Source: Vineibacter terrae (GTDB lineage: Bacteria; Pseudomonadota; Alphaproteobacteria; Reyranellales; Reyranellaceae). From it: a stretch of 64,000 bases of DNA. The notes below the pieces were generated by a model that ran no database searches, was not told the DNA's origin, and worked only from the letters and a program-made list of their open reading frames with translations. A program made the position numbers and the translations under genes. The DNA lies in assembly GCF_008039615.1 (NCBI RefSeq), contig NZ_VDUZ01000005.1:1-64000 (forward strand). Direction: 5' to 3'. This document shows positions 18,349 to 28,234 of the stretch, in pieces. Each line of letters opens with the position of its first letter. Position 1 is the stretch's first letter.

Positions 18349-18661
18349 TCGTCAGTCCTTACGATAGAGCGCATCATACGTGGCATGGCAGACTATGCCA
18401 GTCCCGGCGACGCGACTGTACCGGCGAGTTGATCGTCATTGATTGAACTGACTGACGACTCACAATCGCGCCAGTCACAGCTCGGGACGCTACGATTGGC
18501 GCGGGTTTCGCTTGCCGGAACCCTGTGCTCAAAGATAAGCTTTGGAGGTCAATAAGCGCCGCTAATCAGGCACCGTTGGGGCGCGACGCCAGGGGCAGGC
18601 TTGACACTGCGGAATTGCCTCCTGGTCGCACCTCCGACGCGGACGTGGAGGAGGAAGCAAC
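18349..18661 (+). other. Divergent control region between parD and the formate dehydrogenase operon
   Basis: This 313-bp interval holds no gene. It must contain the promoters for parDE(-selD-mobB) leftward and the fdh operon rightward. A TTGACA hexamer lies at 18601-18606 but no matching -10 is apparent. A strong ribosome-binding site (gtggaggaggaagcaac) precedes the fdh start. Short direct repeats gactgac/gactcac occur near 18450. Confidence 0.5.
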
Positions 18662-21600
18662 ATGGGAGCCGTGACGGTCTCCCGACGCGGGCTGTTCAAG
18701 CTCACCGGCGCTGCTGTCGGCGCCTCGACCTTGACCGCGTTGGGCTTCTCGCCGGCGGCGGCGCAGGCCGCCGTGCGCGCCTTCAAGCTGGAACGCACCA
18801 CCGAGACCCGCAACACCTGCCCGTACTGCTCGGTCGGGTGCGGCGTGATCATGTACTCGATGGGCGATGGGGCGAAGAACGTGAAGGGTAAGATCATCCA
18901 TATCGAGGGTGATCCCGACCATCCGACCAATCGCGGCACGCTCTGCCCCAAGGGCGCGGCGTTGATCGACTTCATCAACTCCAAGACCCGGCTGCTGTAT
19001 CCGCAGCACCGCGCGCCCGGCGCCAAGGAGTGGACGCGGATCACCTGGGATCAGGCGATCGACAAGATCGCGCGCCTGATGAAGGACGACCGCGACAAGA
19101 ACTTCATCGCCAAGAACGCCGACGGCCAGACGGTCAACCGCTGGATCTCCACCGGCTTCCTGGCAGCATCCGCCACCTCCAACGAGACAGCGTGGGCGAC
19201 CTACAAGGTCGTCCGTTCGTTGGGGATGGTCGTCTTCGACAACCAGGCGAGGGTTTGACACGGTCCGACGGTGTCCAGTTTGGGCCCAACATTCGGACGC
19301 GGCGCGATGACCAACCTGTGGGCGGATATCAAGAATACCGACCTGGTGATCATCATGGGCGGCAATGCCGCCGAAGCTCATCCCTGCGGCTTCAAGTGGG
19401 TGACCGAGGCCAAGCACTATCGCAAGGTCAAGCTGATCGTCGTCGATCCGCGTTTCACGCGGTCCGCGGCGATGTCGGACCTCTTTGTCCAGATCCGGCC
19501 CGGGACCGATATCGCCTTCCTCGGCGGCGTCATCAAGTACCTGGTCGAGAACGACAAGATCCAGAAGGAGTACGTCGCCAACTACACCAACGCGTCCTAC
19601 ATCATCCGCGGCGACTTCAAGTTCGAGGACGGCCTGTTCTCGGGCTACGACGAGGCCAAGCGCGACTACGACCGCGCCACCTGGGACTACGAGCTGGGTG
19701 ACGACGGCTTCGTGAAGTCGGACCCCACCTTGCAGGACCCACGCTGCGTCTATCAGCTCATGAAGACGCACTACGCGCGCTACACGCCGGAGATGGTCGA
19801 GCGCATCACCGGCGCGCCCAAGGACAAGTTCCTCGAGGTATGCAAGCTGATCGCCGAGACGTCGGCGGTCGACAAGGTGATGACGTCGATGTACGCGCTG
19901 GGCTGGACCCAGCATTCCAAGGGCTCGCAGAACATCCGCACCATGGCGATGATCCAGCTGCTGCTGGGAAACATCGGCGTGTCGGGCGGCGGCATGAACG
20001 CGCTGCGCGGCCATTCCAACATCCAGGGGCTCACCGATATCGGCCTGATGAGCGACCTGATCCCGGGCTACCTCACCTTGGCCAGGGATCGCGAGCCCGA
20101 CTACGCGACCTACATGAAGACGCGCGGCTTCAAGCCGTTGCGGCCGGGCCAGACCAGCTACTGGCAGAACTACGACAAGTTCTACGTCAGCTTTGCCAAG
20201 GCCATGTGGGGCGACGCGGCGACAAAGGAGAACGACTGGGCCTACGACTGGCTGCCGAAGCTCGATGTCGCCTACGACGTGCTGCGCGCCTTCGAGCTGA
20301 TGCATCAAGGCAAGATGACCGGCTACTTCTGCCAGGGATTCAACCCGCTGTTGTCGTTCCCCAACCGCCGCAAGCTGCAGACGGCGCTGGAGAAGCTGAA
20401 GTTCCTGGTCGTGATGGATCCGTTGGCCACCGAAACCAGCGAGTACTGGCAGAACTACGGCGAGCACAACGATGTCGATCCGGCGAAGATCCAGACCGAG
20501 GTCTTCCGCCTGCCGACCACGGTGTTCGCCGAGGAGAACGGCTCGCTGGTCAATTCCGGCCGCTGGCTGCAGTGGCACTTCAAGGGTGCCGAGCCGCCGG
20601 GCGAGGCGCTCCCCGACATCGATATCATGGCGCGGCTTTTCATCAGGCTGCGCGATCTCTACCGCAAGGAAGGCGGCGCCTTCCCCGATCCGTTCGTGAA
20701 CCTTACCTGGAACTACGAGGATCCCCTGAGCCCCAAGCCCGAGGAGCTGGCGCGCGAGCTCAACGGCAAGGCGTTGGCCGACGTCGTCGACCCGAAGGAT
20801 CCGACCAAGATGATCCTGCGCAAGGGCACGCAGCTTTCCGGCTTCGGCGAGCTGCGCAACGACGGCACGACCATGAGCGGCTGCTGGCTCTATACCGGCA
20901 GCTGGACCGAGGCGGGCAACCAGATGGCCCGTCGCGACAACAGCGATCCGGGTGGCCTGGGGCTGACGCCCAAATGGGCGTGGTCATGGCCGGCCAACCG
21001 GCGGATCATGTACAACCGTGCCTCCTGCGATGTGAACGGCAAGCCGTTCAACCCCGCCAAGAAGCAGGTGTGGTGGGATGGCGAGCGCTGGACCGGCTAC
21101 GACGTGCCCGACTTCGTGGTCACCAGCAAGCCCGAGGCCGGTGCCGGACCGTTCATCATGAACCCCGAAGGTTCGGCCCGGCTCTTCACCCGCGGCTTGC
21201 TGCGCGACGGGCCGTTCCCTGAGCACTACGAGCCGTTCGAGGCGCCGGTCGCCAACGCGCTGCACCCCAAGGTGGGACCTAATCCGGTGGCTCGCGTCTT
21301 CAAGGGCGACTTGGAGGTCTTCGGCAAGCCGCAGGACTTCCCGCATGTCGCCACCACGTACCGGCTCACCGAGCACTTCCACTTCTGGACCAAGCATGTC
21401 CAGATCAACGCCGTGCTGCAGCCGCAGGAGTTCGTGGAGATCGGCGAGGAGCTGGCGAAGGAGAAGGGCATCTCCGGTGGCGACATGGTCGAGGTCCGCT
21501 CCAACCGCGGCCGGATCAAGGCGGTGGCGGTGGTCACGAAGCGCATCAAGGCGCTGACCATCGACGGCAAGAAGATCCACACCGTGGGCGTCCCGCTGCA

Positions 21601-21739
21601 TTGGGGCTTCACCGGAGCGACCCGCAAGGGCTTCGGTGCCAACCGGCTGACGCCCTATGTCGGCGACGCGAACACCGACACGCCGGAGTTCAAGGCGTTC
21701 CTGGTGGACGTGAAGAAGCTCGGCCAGGCGACGGTCTGA
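18662..21739 (+). CDS. fdoG: Formate dehydrogenase catalytic subunit, selenocysteine-containing (FdnG/FdoG type)
   Basis: This is one gene of 1,025 residues read through an in-frame UGA at 19256-19258 (selenocysteine 199). The upstream part carries a twin-arginine signal ([15 protein letters not shown]) and the Fe4S4 cysteines [11 protein letters not shown]...GTLCPKG. Then comes FDNQARV[18 protein letters not shown], matching E. coli FdnG/FdoG around its selenocysteine. Downstream are molybdopterin-binding features such as [15 protein letters not shown] and the C-terminal formate dehydrogenase domain. The enzyme oxidises periplasmic formate to CO2 using bis-MGD Mo or W, selenium and an Fe-S cluster. 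Subunits B and gamma follow; SelA, SelB, SelC, SelD, MobB and FdhE are all encoded close by. A simple ORF call would wrongly split it in two. Confidence 0.96.
19256..19291 (+). promoter_or_regulatory. Selenocysteine UGA codon and bacterial SECIS hairpin
   Basis: After the UGA there are 11 nt, then the stem GG-U-GUCC (19270-19276) pairing with GGGC-CC (19282-19287) around the loop AGUUU. The unpaired U at 19272 and the GU in the loop match the bulged U and loop GU of the E. coli fdhF SECIS, where SelB binds, and the 11-nt spacing is the same. This is what directs selenocysteine insertion instead of termination. Confidence 0.9.
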
Positions 21740-21755
21740 GGGGAAGGAGGCAACC

Positions 21756-22655
21756 ATGGCCAATCTTCAATCCCTCGACATCCGCCGCCGCTCGGCCACC
21801 ACCACCACGCCGCCCAGCCAGCGCGAGACTGTGCCGATCGCCAAGCTGATCGACGTGTCGCGCTGCATCGGTTGCAAGGCATGCCAGTCGGCCTGCCTGG
21901 AGTGGAACGACCTGCGCGAGGAGATCGGCGTCAATGTCGGCGTCTACGACAACCCGCACGATCTGACGGAGAACACCTGGACGCTGATGCGCTTCACGGA
22001 AATCGACGTCGACGGCCGCTTCGAGTGGCTGATCCGCAAGGACGGCTGCATGCATTGCGACGACCCGGGCTGCCTCAAGGCTTGCCCGGCGCCGGGCGCC
22101 ATCGTGCAGTACAAGAACGGCATCGTCGATTTCGTCTCCGAGAACTGCATCGGCTGCGGCTACTGCGTGAAGGGCTGCCCCTTCAACATCCCGCGCATCT
22201 CGGCGAAGGACCAGAAGGCCTATAAATGCACGCTCTGCTCCGACCGTGTCGCGGTCGGCCAGGCGCCGGCCTGCGCCAAGGTGTGCCCGACGCAGGCGAT
22301 CTCCTTCGGCACCAAGTCCGACATGGTCGCCTGGGCCGATCATCGGATAGCGGACCTCAAGGAGCGCGGCTACAAGAACGCCGGCCTGTACAATCCGGCC
22401 GGCGTCGGCGGCACGCATGTGATGTACGTGCTCAAGCACCTGGACAAGCCGGAGATCTACGCCGGCTTGCCGAAGGACCCGAAGATCAGTCCCCTGGTCG
22501 AGCTGTGGAAGGGCATCACCAAGCCGATCCTGCTGGCCGGTGTCGGCCTGGCGGCGCTGGCCACCTTCTTCCACTACGTCACGCACGGCCCCAACGAGGT
22601 CCAGACGGAAGACGAGGAAGCCGCCGAGAAGATGCGCCGCGACAAGGCGGCGTAG
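21756..22655 (+). CDS. fdoH: Formate dehydrogenase iron-sulfur (beta) subunit
   Basis: This 299-residue protein carries four ferredoxin-type clusters: [35 protein letters not shown] and CTLCSDR...CAKVCP. It ends in a single transmembrane helix ([15 protein letters not shown]) like E. coli FdnH/FdoH, which anchors it on the periplasmic side. It carries electrons from the selenoprotein to the cytochrome b subunit. It starts 16 bp after the catalytic gene with gggaaggaggcaacc as ribosome-binding site. Confidence 0.95.
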   Translation: MANLQSLDIRRRSATTTTPPSQRETVPIAKLIDVSRCIGCKACQSACLEWNDLREEIGVNVGVYDNPHDLTENTWTLMRFTEIDVDGRFEWLIRKDGCMHCDDPGCLKACPAPGAIVQYKNGIVDFVSENCIGCGYCVKGCPFNIPRISAKDQKAYKCTLCSDRVAVGQAPACAKVCPTQAISFGTKSDMVAWADHRIADLKERGYKNAGLYNPAGVGGTHVMYVLKHLDKPEIYAGLPKDPKISPLVELWKGITKPILLAGVGLAALATFFHYVTHGPNEVQTEDEEAAEKMRRDKAA

Positions 22656-22660
22656 AACTC

Positions 22661-22805
22661 TCCCTCTCCCGCAAGCGGGAGAGGGAGGGGCCCGTGGCGC
22701 GTAGAGCCATGGGAGGGTGAGGGCCCAAGGACGAGGCACCTCGTGTGCAACCCCTCACCCGCCGCGCGCTGCGCGCGCGTCGACCTCTCCCGCTTGCGGG
22801 AGAGG
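22661..22805. repeat. Palindromic repeat, 'ctctcccgcaagcgggagag' family, inside the fdh operon
   Basis: The element opens with ctctcccgcaagcgggagag, has the central gtagagccatgggagggtga ggg and cccctcaccc blocks, and closes with cctctcccgcttgcgggaga gg. It fills most of the gap between the beta and gamma subunit genes. The downstream gene has its own ribosome-binding site (aagggag) after the repeat. Confidence 0.92.
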
Positions 22806-22824
22806 TTAAGAAAGGGAGCGTGTC

Positions 22825-23457
22825 ATGGCAGAGCACAACAACATCCTCGACCGTTACACGCCGGGCGCGCGGCTCAATCACTGGATCAACGCCATCCTGA
22901 TGATCTGCTTGGCGTTGAGCGGCATGTCGCTGTTCCATCCGTCGCTGTACTTCCTGTCGGACCTGTTCGGCGGCGGTGTCTGGACGCGCATCATCCATCC
23001 CTGGATGGGCGTGGTGGCGATGCTGAGCTTCCTCGGCCTGGTCATCCGCTTCTGGCGCTTCAATCTGTGGACCAAGGATGACAGCGCCTGGATGAAGAAC
23101 ATCAATCACGTGATGTCGGGCGACGAGGCCAAGGTGCCGGAGGCCGGCAAGTACAATGCCGGGCAGAAGCTCGTCTTCTGGTCGCTGTGCGTGCTCACCA
23201 TCCTGCTGCTGACCAGCGGGCTGGCGTTGTGGGATTCGCAGTTCGGCCACCTGCTGACCATCGAGCAGAAGCGGCTGGCCGCGGTAGTGCACGCGCTGTC
23301 GGCCGTGGCGCTGATCGCGGTGGTGATCACGCATATCTATGCCGCGATCTGGATACGCGGCACCATCCGTGGCATGACCCGCGGCTCGGTCACCGGCGGC
23401 TGGGCCTGGCGCCACCATCGCAAGTGGCTGCGCGAGGAGGTCGGCAAGGCTAAGTGA
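22825..23457 (+). CDS. fdoI: Formate dehydrogenase cytochrome b556 (gamma) subunit
   Basis: This 210-residue inner-membrane cytochrome b passes electrons from the beta subunit to quinone. It has about four transmembrane helices (around NHWINAILMICLALSGMSLF, HPWMGVVAMLSFLGLVI, KLVFWSLCVLTILLLTSGLA and VHALSAVALIAVVITHIYAA), with histidines placed for haem b binding. It is the third structural gene of the operon. Its last 8 bases overlap the 3' end of the convergent glycosyltransferase gene. Confidence 0.92.
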   Translation: MAEHNNILDRYTPGARLNHWINAILMICLALSGMSLFHPSLYFLSDLFGGGVWTRIIHPWMGVVAMLSFLGLVIRFWRFNLWTKDDSAWMKNINHVMSGDEAKVPEAGKYNAGQKLVFWSLCVLTILLLTSGLALWDSQFGHLLTIEQKRLAAVVHALSAVALIAVVITHIYAAIWIRGTIRGMTRGSVTGGWAWRHHRKWLREEVGKAK

Positions 23458-24814
23458 GGGCGCCGGCGGCGCGAACCCCGGTCCTCTGAAAAAGCGTCGA
23501 TGCATCCAGTGTGAACGGTGTCGCCGGTGGCATCGGCGCAGCATCGGCAGGGGCGCCTGTCGCCAGGCGGTGAACCGAGGCGCCGCGGGCGCGCGCGATC
23601 ATGACCATCAGGGCGGCAGCGTGGGCGCGCGTGGGCAGGGGCGGCAGCTGCGCCGCGAGGATGCCCAGATGCGCGGCGTTGCGCGCGATCAGCAGGCCGT
23701 CCAGCACGTCCGCGGTCGACGACACGAGCACATCAGCCGGATGCGCCGCCAGCGCGGCGCGGGCCGCGTCGAGATGGCCAGGGCTCAGGACGCTGCCGGC
23801 GTCGAGGAAGGCGACGGCGTCGAAACCCAGCTGGAAAGCCAGCATCGCGCCCAGGCCGCGTGCCGTGCCGCCGTGATCGGCAGGGCTGCCGCATGGCAGG
23901 GACAGGCACATCACGCCGGATGCCTCGGCTGGCGGCGGGCTGTTGCAGACGACCACGTGGCTGACGCGATCGCCTTGGCGGCGGACGCTGTCGATGCAGC
24001 GCCGCAATGCCGTGCCATCGCCGTCCCTGCAAGGCGTCACGACGGCGATGCGCCAGTCGTGCGGATGCTTCTTCTCCGGCCTTGCGCTCCGGGGCCCGGG
24101 CAGGAAAGGCAACGTGATCCCGGTGTGCTGCCGATAGGTTTCCGGGTCGAAGCACGCGACAACCGATCGCGAGGGCTGGCGCAGCGGCCCGGTCGGCGCC
24201 TTGCCGGCACGTTGATAGTGCTGGGGCCAGTTGGTTTCGTACCAGACCGTGCGCTCAGCGAGAAAGCCGGTCCGCAGGCCCATCAGCCGAATCACGTGCA
24301 GCGGCAGGCGATCGCCGCCGGATCCGAAGGCGCCGGGATACATGCCCCAGATGCCGGCCATGAATGACGCCCGCCGGGAGATCACGTGGCAGCTTGTGTC
24401 GACATGGTCGCCGGCTTCGTCTTCCTCGTCGCCGGGTGGCAGCCGCTCGCCGTCGGGAAAGACGATGTGGCGGCGCGCGAACACGATGTCCAGGCCTTCC
24501 CGCTCGAGCAAAGCCGTGGCTTTCGCCAGGTGGTCGGGCTCGAGCCAGTTGTCGGCGTCGAGGAAAGCCACGGCGTCGCAGCCGTCGTTGAACGCCAGCT
24601 GGGCGCCCATGCCGCGCGGGGTCGCGCCCGTGTTGCCGACATTCGCGGGCAGCACGAGGTGGACATCGTCGTTCCTGGCGGCCAAGGCCTGCGGCTCGCC
24701 GTCAGCCACGAGGTAATGGGTCGCTGCGATCGTTTGCCGCTGCACCGAGCCGATGCAGCGGGCGAGCGTTTCGGGGATCACGCGCCAGTACGGCGTCACG
24801 ACCGCGATCTTCAC
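23450..24814 (-). CDS. Tandem-domain family 2-like glycosyltransferase
   Basis: This roughly 454-residue protein contains two GT-A-type modules. The first opens VKIAVVTPYWRVIPETLARC and has GCDAVAFLDADNWLEPDHL. The second opens WRIAVVTPCRDGDGTALRRC and has GFDAVAFLDAGSVLSPGHL. The first keeps an Asp-x-Asp motif (DAD); in the second it is degenerate (DAG), so only the first module may be catalytic. I choose the GTG at 24814 because ccggaggatgccggc precedes it and it starts exactly at the fold's first strand. Donor and acceptor are unknown. It lies antisense within an otherwise rightward formate dehydrogenase/selenium island. Confidence 0.75.
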   Translation of the reverse strand: MKIAVVTPYWRVIPETLARCIGSVQRQTIAATHYLVADGEPQALAARNDDVHLVLPANVGNTGATPRGMGAQLAFNDGCDAVAFLDADNWLEPDHLAKATALLEREGLDIVFARRHIVFPDGERLPPGDEEDEAGDHVDTSCHVISRRASFMAGIWGMYPGAFGSGGDRLPLHVIRLMGLRTGFLAERTVWYETNWPQHYQRAGKAPTGPLRQPSRSVVACFDPETYRQHTGITLPFLPGPRSARPEKKHPHDWRIAVVTPCRDGDGTALRRCIDSVRRQGDRVSHVVVCNSPPPAEASGVMCLSLPCGSPADHGGTARGLGAMLAFQLGFDAVAFLDAGSVLSPGHLDAARAALAAHPADVLVSSTADVLDGLLIARNAAHLGILAAQLPPLPTRAHAAALMVMIARARGASVHRLATGAPADAAPMPPATPFTLDASTLFQRTGVRAAGALT

Positions 24815-24983
24815 GCCGGCATCCTCCGGGCAAGCGCCACCACGGGTCGGCGAGCATGACAGAAGCGGCTTCGCCGTCACAGGCGATCGGTGGTTGCGGC
24901 CAACGCGCCCGAGGGCCGAGGTGTCGATTGTCGGGGGACGCTGTGCTAGTAGGCGCGATCACGATCGACCGCACGGGCGTGGC

Positions 24984-25685
24984 ATGACGACATTCTCCGG
25001 CCTGATGATCGCCACGCCGTGCTACGGCGGCGTCGTCACCAATGCCTATCTCCAATCCATGCTGCGCACATCGGCGCTGCTGCTGGGCAAGGGCATGCCG
25101 CACGAGGTCGTCACCGTGCCGGACGAGAGCCTCGTGACGCGGGCGCGCAACGCGCTGGTCGCGACGTTCATGGTATCGCCGCATTCGCACCTGCTATTCA
25201 TCGACGCCGACATCGAGTGGTCGCCGGACGCCGTGCTGCGCCTGCTTGCCGCCGACAAGGACATGATCTGTGGTGCCTATCCGAAGAAGAAGATGCCCCC
25301 GACCTACGCTCTCAACCTCAAGCACGACGCCGATGGCCGTGTCCGGCAGTGCCCGACCACGGGCGCGGTCGAGATCCTGGATGCGGCATCGGGCTTCCTG
25401 ATGATCCGCCGACCGGTGCTCGAGCGCATGATGGCGGCCTATCCACAGACCCGCTACACACCGGACGAAGCCCTGGCACCGCAGGCGCCGTATTGCTATG
25501 CCCTGTTCGACTGCGTTCTCGAAACCATCGATGGTGCCCGCCGTTACTTGTCGGAAGACTATGGCTTCTGCCATCGCTGGCGCGCCATCGGCGGTGAGAT
25601 CTGGCTCGATCCCGAGGTCAAGCTGAACCACCATGGGACAATGTCCTACCGGGGTGACGCACGCACATTATTCAAACCGGCCTGA
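24984..25685 (+). CDS. Glycosyltransferase-like protein (GT-A fold)
   Basis: This 233-residue protein starts GLMIATPCYGGVVTNAYLQS and has HLLFIDADIEWSPDAVLRLL, an Asp-x-Asp-like motif (DAD) of GT-A enzymes, then MICGAYPKKK and a C-terminal LSEDYGFCHRWRAIGGEIWL. This pattern recurs in uncharacterised phage and bacterial glycosyltransferase-like proteins. It is divergent from the tandem glycosyltransferase, with 169 bp between the start codons. No role in formate metabolism is evident. The substrate is unknown. Confidence 0.7.
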   Translation: MTTFSGLMIATPCYGGVVTNAYLQSMLRTSALLLGKGMPHEVVTVPDESLVTRARNALVATFMVSPHSHLLFIDADIEWSPDAVLRLLAADKDMICGAYPKKKMPPTYALNLKHDADGRVRQCPTTGAVEILDAASGFLMIRRPVLERMMAAYPQTRYTPDEALAPQAPYCYALFDCVLETIDGARRYLSEDYGFCHRWRAIGGEIWLDPEVKLNHHGTMSYRGDARTLFKPA

Positions 25686-25747
25686 GCCGGGGTGCTGCCG
25701 CCGGCAGCGCTGCCTATCGTCAGACATGTCCTGCAAACGGTGTCGCC

Positions 25748-26707
25748 ATGGCCCTCAAAGGTAAGATTGTTCCCGAGCCGGTCGACATCGGCCAGATCGC
25801 CGTGCCGCCCTTCGCGCAGCTGCCCGATGCCGCCACGCTGTTCGAGTCCCGCGCCGAGCGTCTGGCCGCGCTCGCACCCGGTCACGCTCTGGAACCCTAT
25901 TTGCGCTTCCTCACCGCGATCGCGCGGGCGCAGCACGGCGCGGTCGGGCAGCTGCCGGCGGGAACACTGCCCGGCAAGGACCATATCGCCTTCTGTCACG
26001 CCCGTGAGCTCCCGGTGCTGGACCGGCTGGCCTGGAAGCGCGATGCCTCGTTCGTGGCCGGCGCGCGCGCCATCGCGACGGAGCTGACAGGGACCGCCAT
26101 GCCGGAACCGGCGGCGCAGGCATTGGCTGCCTTTGCCGGCCGCGACGATGCCTCGCTCGAGGCGCTGGCCGATCGCGTGCTGCGCGAGGAGCATCAGGAC
26201 GGGGAAGTGGCCGAGGTGCTGTTTGCGGGGGCGGCGCTGGAGCTGCATTTCGCATGCATGGCGGCGCTGCTGGATCCCGCCGATCTGGCGCCGGTCGAGC
26301 CCCGCAGCCTCTGTCCGGTCTGCGGGTCGCTGGCGATCGCGTCGGTGGTCGAAGCCGCGCATGGCCGGCAGGGGGCGCGCTTCCTGTGCTGCTCGCTGTG
26401 CCAGACGCGCTGGAACTATACCCGCATCCAGTGCGCCCATTGCGTCTCGACCAAGGGCATCGCCTACCAGAACATCGAGGGCGGCTCGAAGGCCGTGCGC
26501 GCCGAGACCTGCAACGAATGCCGCACCTATACCAAGATCCTCTATCTCGAGGAGGATGCCGACATCGATCCGGTCGCCGATGACCTCGCCAGCCTGCCGC
26601 TCGATATCCTGGTATCGGAGGCCGGCTGGGCTCGCGCCTGCCCCAGCTTTTACCTGATGCCCGATGGGGATGACGGCGACCTGCCGCCGCTGTCGTCTGC
26701 GGGCTGA
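25748..26707 (+). CDS. fdhE: Formate dehydrogenase accessory protein FdhE
   Basis: This 319-residue cytoplasmic protein carries the four CxxC pairs typical of FdhE (CPVC, CSLC, CAHC, CNEC, between residues about 190 and 260), which form a rubredoxin-like iron site. FdhE assists maturation of periplasmic, Tat-exported formate dehydrogenases. It lies 62 bp after the glycosyltransferase-like gene and 104 bp before selA, on the same strand as both. Length is normal. Confidence 0.93.
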   Translation: MALKGKIVPEPVDIGQIAVPPFAQLPDAATLFESRAERLAALAPGHALEPYLRFLTAIARAQHGAVGQLPAGTLPGKDHIAFCHARELPVLDRLAWKRDASFVAGARAIATELTGTAMPEPAAQALAAFAGRDDASLEALADRVLREEHQDGEVAEVLFAGAALELHFACMAALLDPADLAPVEPRSLCPVCGSLAIASVVEAAHGRQGARFLCCSLCQTRWNYTRIQCAHCVSTKGIAYQNIEGGSKAVRAETCNECRTYTKILYLEEDADIDPVADDLASLPLDILVSEAGWARACPSFYLMPDGDDGDLPPLSSAG

Positions 26708-26811
26708 GCGGCGAAGCTGCCGGATATGCGCCGGATGGTCTTCGCGTAGATGAAGCGGGCGGGGCGCTGGTATAAGAGGTGGAAGCCCATCGTCTCGCGT
26801 GCGAGCCTTCC

Positions 26812-28200
26812 GTGACCGCTGACCTTTCCCGCCTCCCTGCCGTCGACCGTGTGCTCAAGGGCGCGACCGCGCAAGCTCTGGTCGAGCGCTATGGCCGCAC
26901 CCTTGCCGTCGAGGCGGTGCGCACCGCGCTTGCCGACCTGCGCACCGCAAAAGCCGTGGCCGACGAGGACGGCGTCGCCACCCTGGCGGCCGACAAGCTC
27001 GCGGCCCGGATGGCGCCCTCGCAGCGGCCGATGTTCAATCTCACCGGCACCGTTCTGCACACCAATCTCGGCCGCGCCCTGCTGGCCGAGGCGGCGATTG
27101 CGGCCATGGCCGAGGTGCTCGGCCGGCCATCGAACCTGGAGTTCGACGTCGCCGACGGCCGCCGCGGCGAGCGCGACGATCATGTGCGGACGTGGCTGCG
27201 GCAGCTGACCGGGGCCGAGGACGCCACGGTCGTCAACAACAACGCCGCCGCCGTCGTGCTGCTGCTCAACAGCCTGGCGCTGGGCAAGGCGGTGCCGGTA
27301 TCGCGTGGCGAGCTGATCGAGATCGGTGGCGCCTTCCGCGTGCCCGACATCATGGCCCGCGCCGGGTGCCGGCTGGTCGAGGTCGGCACCACCAACCGCA
27401 CGCATCTGCGCGACTTCGAGGCAGCCATCGGCCCGGAGACGGCGATGCTGATGAAGGTGCATCCCTCGAACTATGCCGTGGTCGGCTTCACCCACAGCGT
27501 GCCCGAGGCCGAGCTGGCGGCGCTGGCCCATAAGCATGGTCTGCCATTTGCCAATGACCTGGGCAGCGGCCAGCTGGTCGACCTGGAACGCTGGGGCCTG
27601 CCGCATGAGCCGACCCCGCGCGAAGCGCTCCAGGCCGGCGCCGACCTCGTGACCTTCAGCGGCGACAAGCTTCTGGGCGGTCCGCAATGCGGCATCGTCG
27701 TGGGCCGCAAGGACCTGATCCAGAAACTCAACAAGAACCCGCTGAAGCGCGCGCTACGCCTGGACAAGGGCCGTCTGGCGGCGCTGGAGGCGACCCTGCG
27801 GCTCTACGCCGATCCCGACCGGCTGGCCGAGCGCCTGCCGACCTTGCGCCTGCTGACGCGTCCGGCCGCCGAGATCGATGCCGTCGCGCACCGCCTGCTG
27901 CCGGCAATGACCCGGGCGCTGACCGGCCAGGCCGAGGTGGCGGTCGAGGCCTGCCGCAGCCAGATCGGCAGCGGTGCCCTGCCGGTCGACCTGCTGCCCA
28001 GCCACTGCCTGTCGATCAAGGCCACGGGCACGAGGAGCGGCGCTGCCGTCGAGCGCCTGGCCGCCGCTTTCCGTGCCTTGCCGATGCCTGTGGTCGGGCG
28101 CATCGAGGACGGATGCCTGAAGCTCGACCTGCGTTGCCTGGAAGACGAAGCGGCTTTCATCGCCCAGCTGGCGCATCTGAAGATGCCGGGTGGCGCATGA
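26812..28200 (+). CDS. selA: L-seryl-tRNA(Sec) selenium transferase
   Basis: This 462-residue PLP enzyme converts Ser-tRNA(Sec) to Sec-tRNA(Sec) using selenophosphate from SelD. The PLP lysine lies in [14 protein letters not shown] (Lys286; Lys295 in E. coli). The N-terminus [11 protein letters not shown] matches the family start (QLPAIDRLL), so I choose the GTG at 26812, giving a length equal to E. coli SelA; an alternative GTG lies at 26779. It is followed within 35 bp by the Sel1-repeat gene, and selB is downstream. Confidence 0.94.
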   Translation: MTADLSRLPAVDRVLKGATAQALVERYGRTLAVEAVRTALADLRTAKAVADEDGVATLAADKLAARMAPSQRPMFNLTGTVLHTNLGRALLAEAAIAAMAEVLGRPSNLEFDVADGRRGERDDHVRTWLRQLTGAEDATVVNNNAAAVVLLLNSLALGKAVPVSRGELIEIGGAFRVPDIMARAGCRLVEVGTTNRTHLRDFEAAIGPETAMLMKVHPSNYAVVGFTHSVPEAELAALAHKHGLPFANDLGSGQLVDLERWGLPHEPTPREALQAGADLVTFSGDKLLGGPQCGIVVGRKDLIQKLNKNPLKRALRLDKGRLAALEATLRLYADPDRLAERLPTLRLLTRPAAEIDAVAHRLLPAMTRALTGQAEVAVEACRSQIGSGALPVDLLPSHCLSIKATGTRSGAAVERLAAAFRALPMPVVGRIEDGCLKLDLRCLEDEAAFIAQLAHLKMPGGA

Positions 28201-28234
28201 GCGACGTTGCCCGCAGCCGCAACGGGTTGCCGCC

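Noticed and set aside
18601-18630. Sigma-54 promoter for the formate dehydrogenase operon
   Set aside because: The GG/GC spacing and flanking bases do not match the -24/-12 consensus well enough.
19256-19258. Stop codon suggesting that the formate dehydrogenase gene is a pseudogene
   Set aside because: The UGA is at the known selenocysteine position with a matching SECIS, and the full selenocysteine machinery is encoded nearby.
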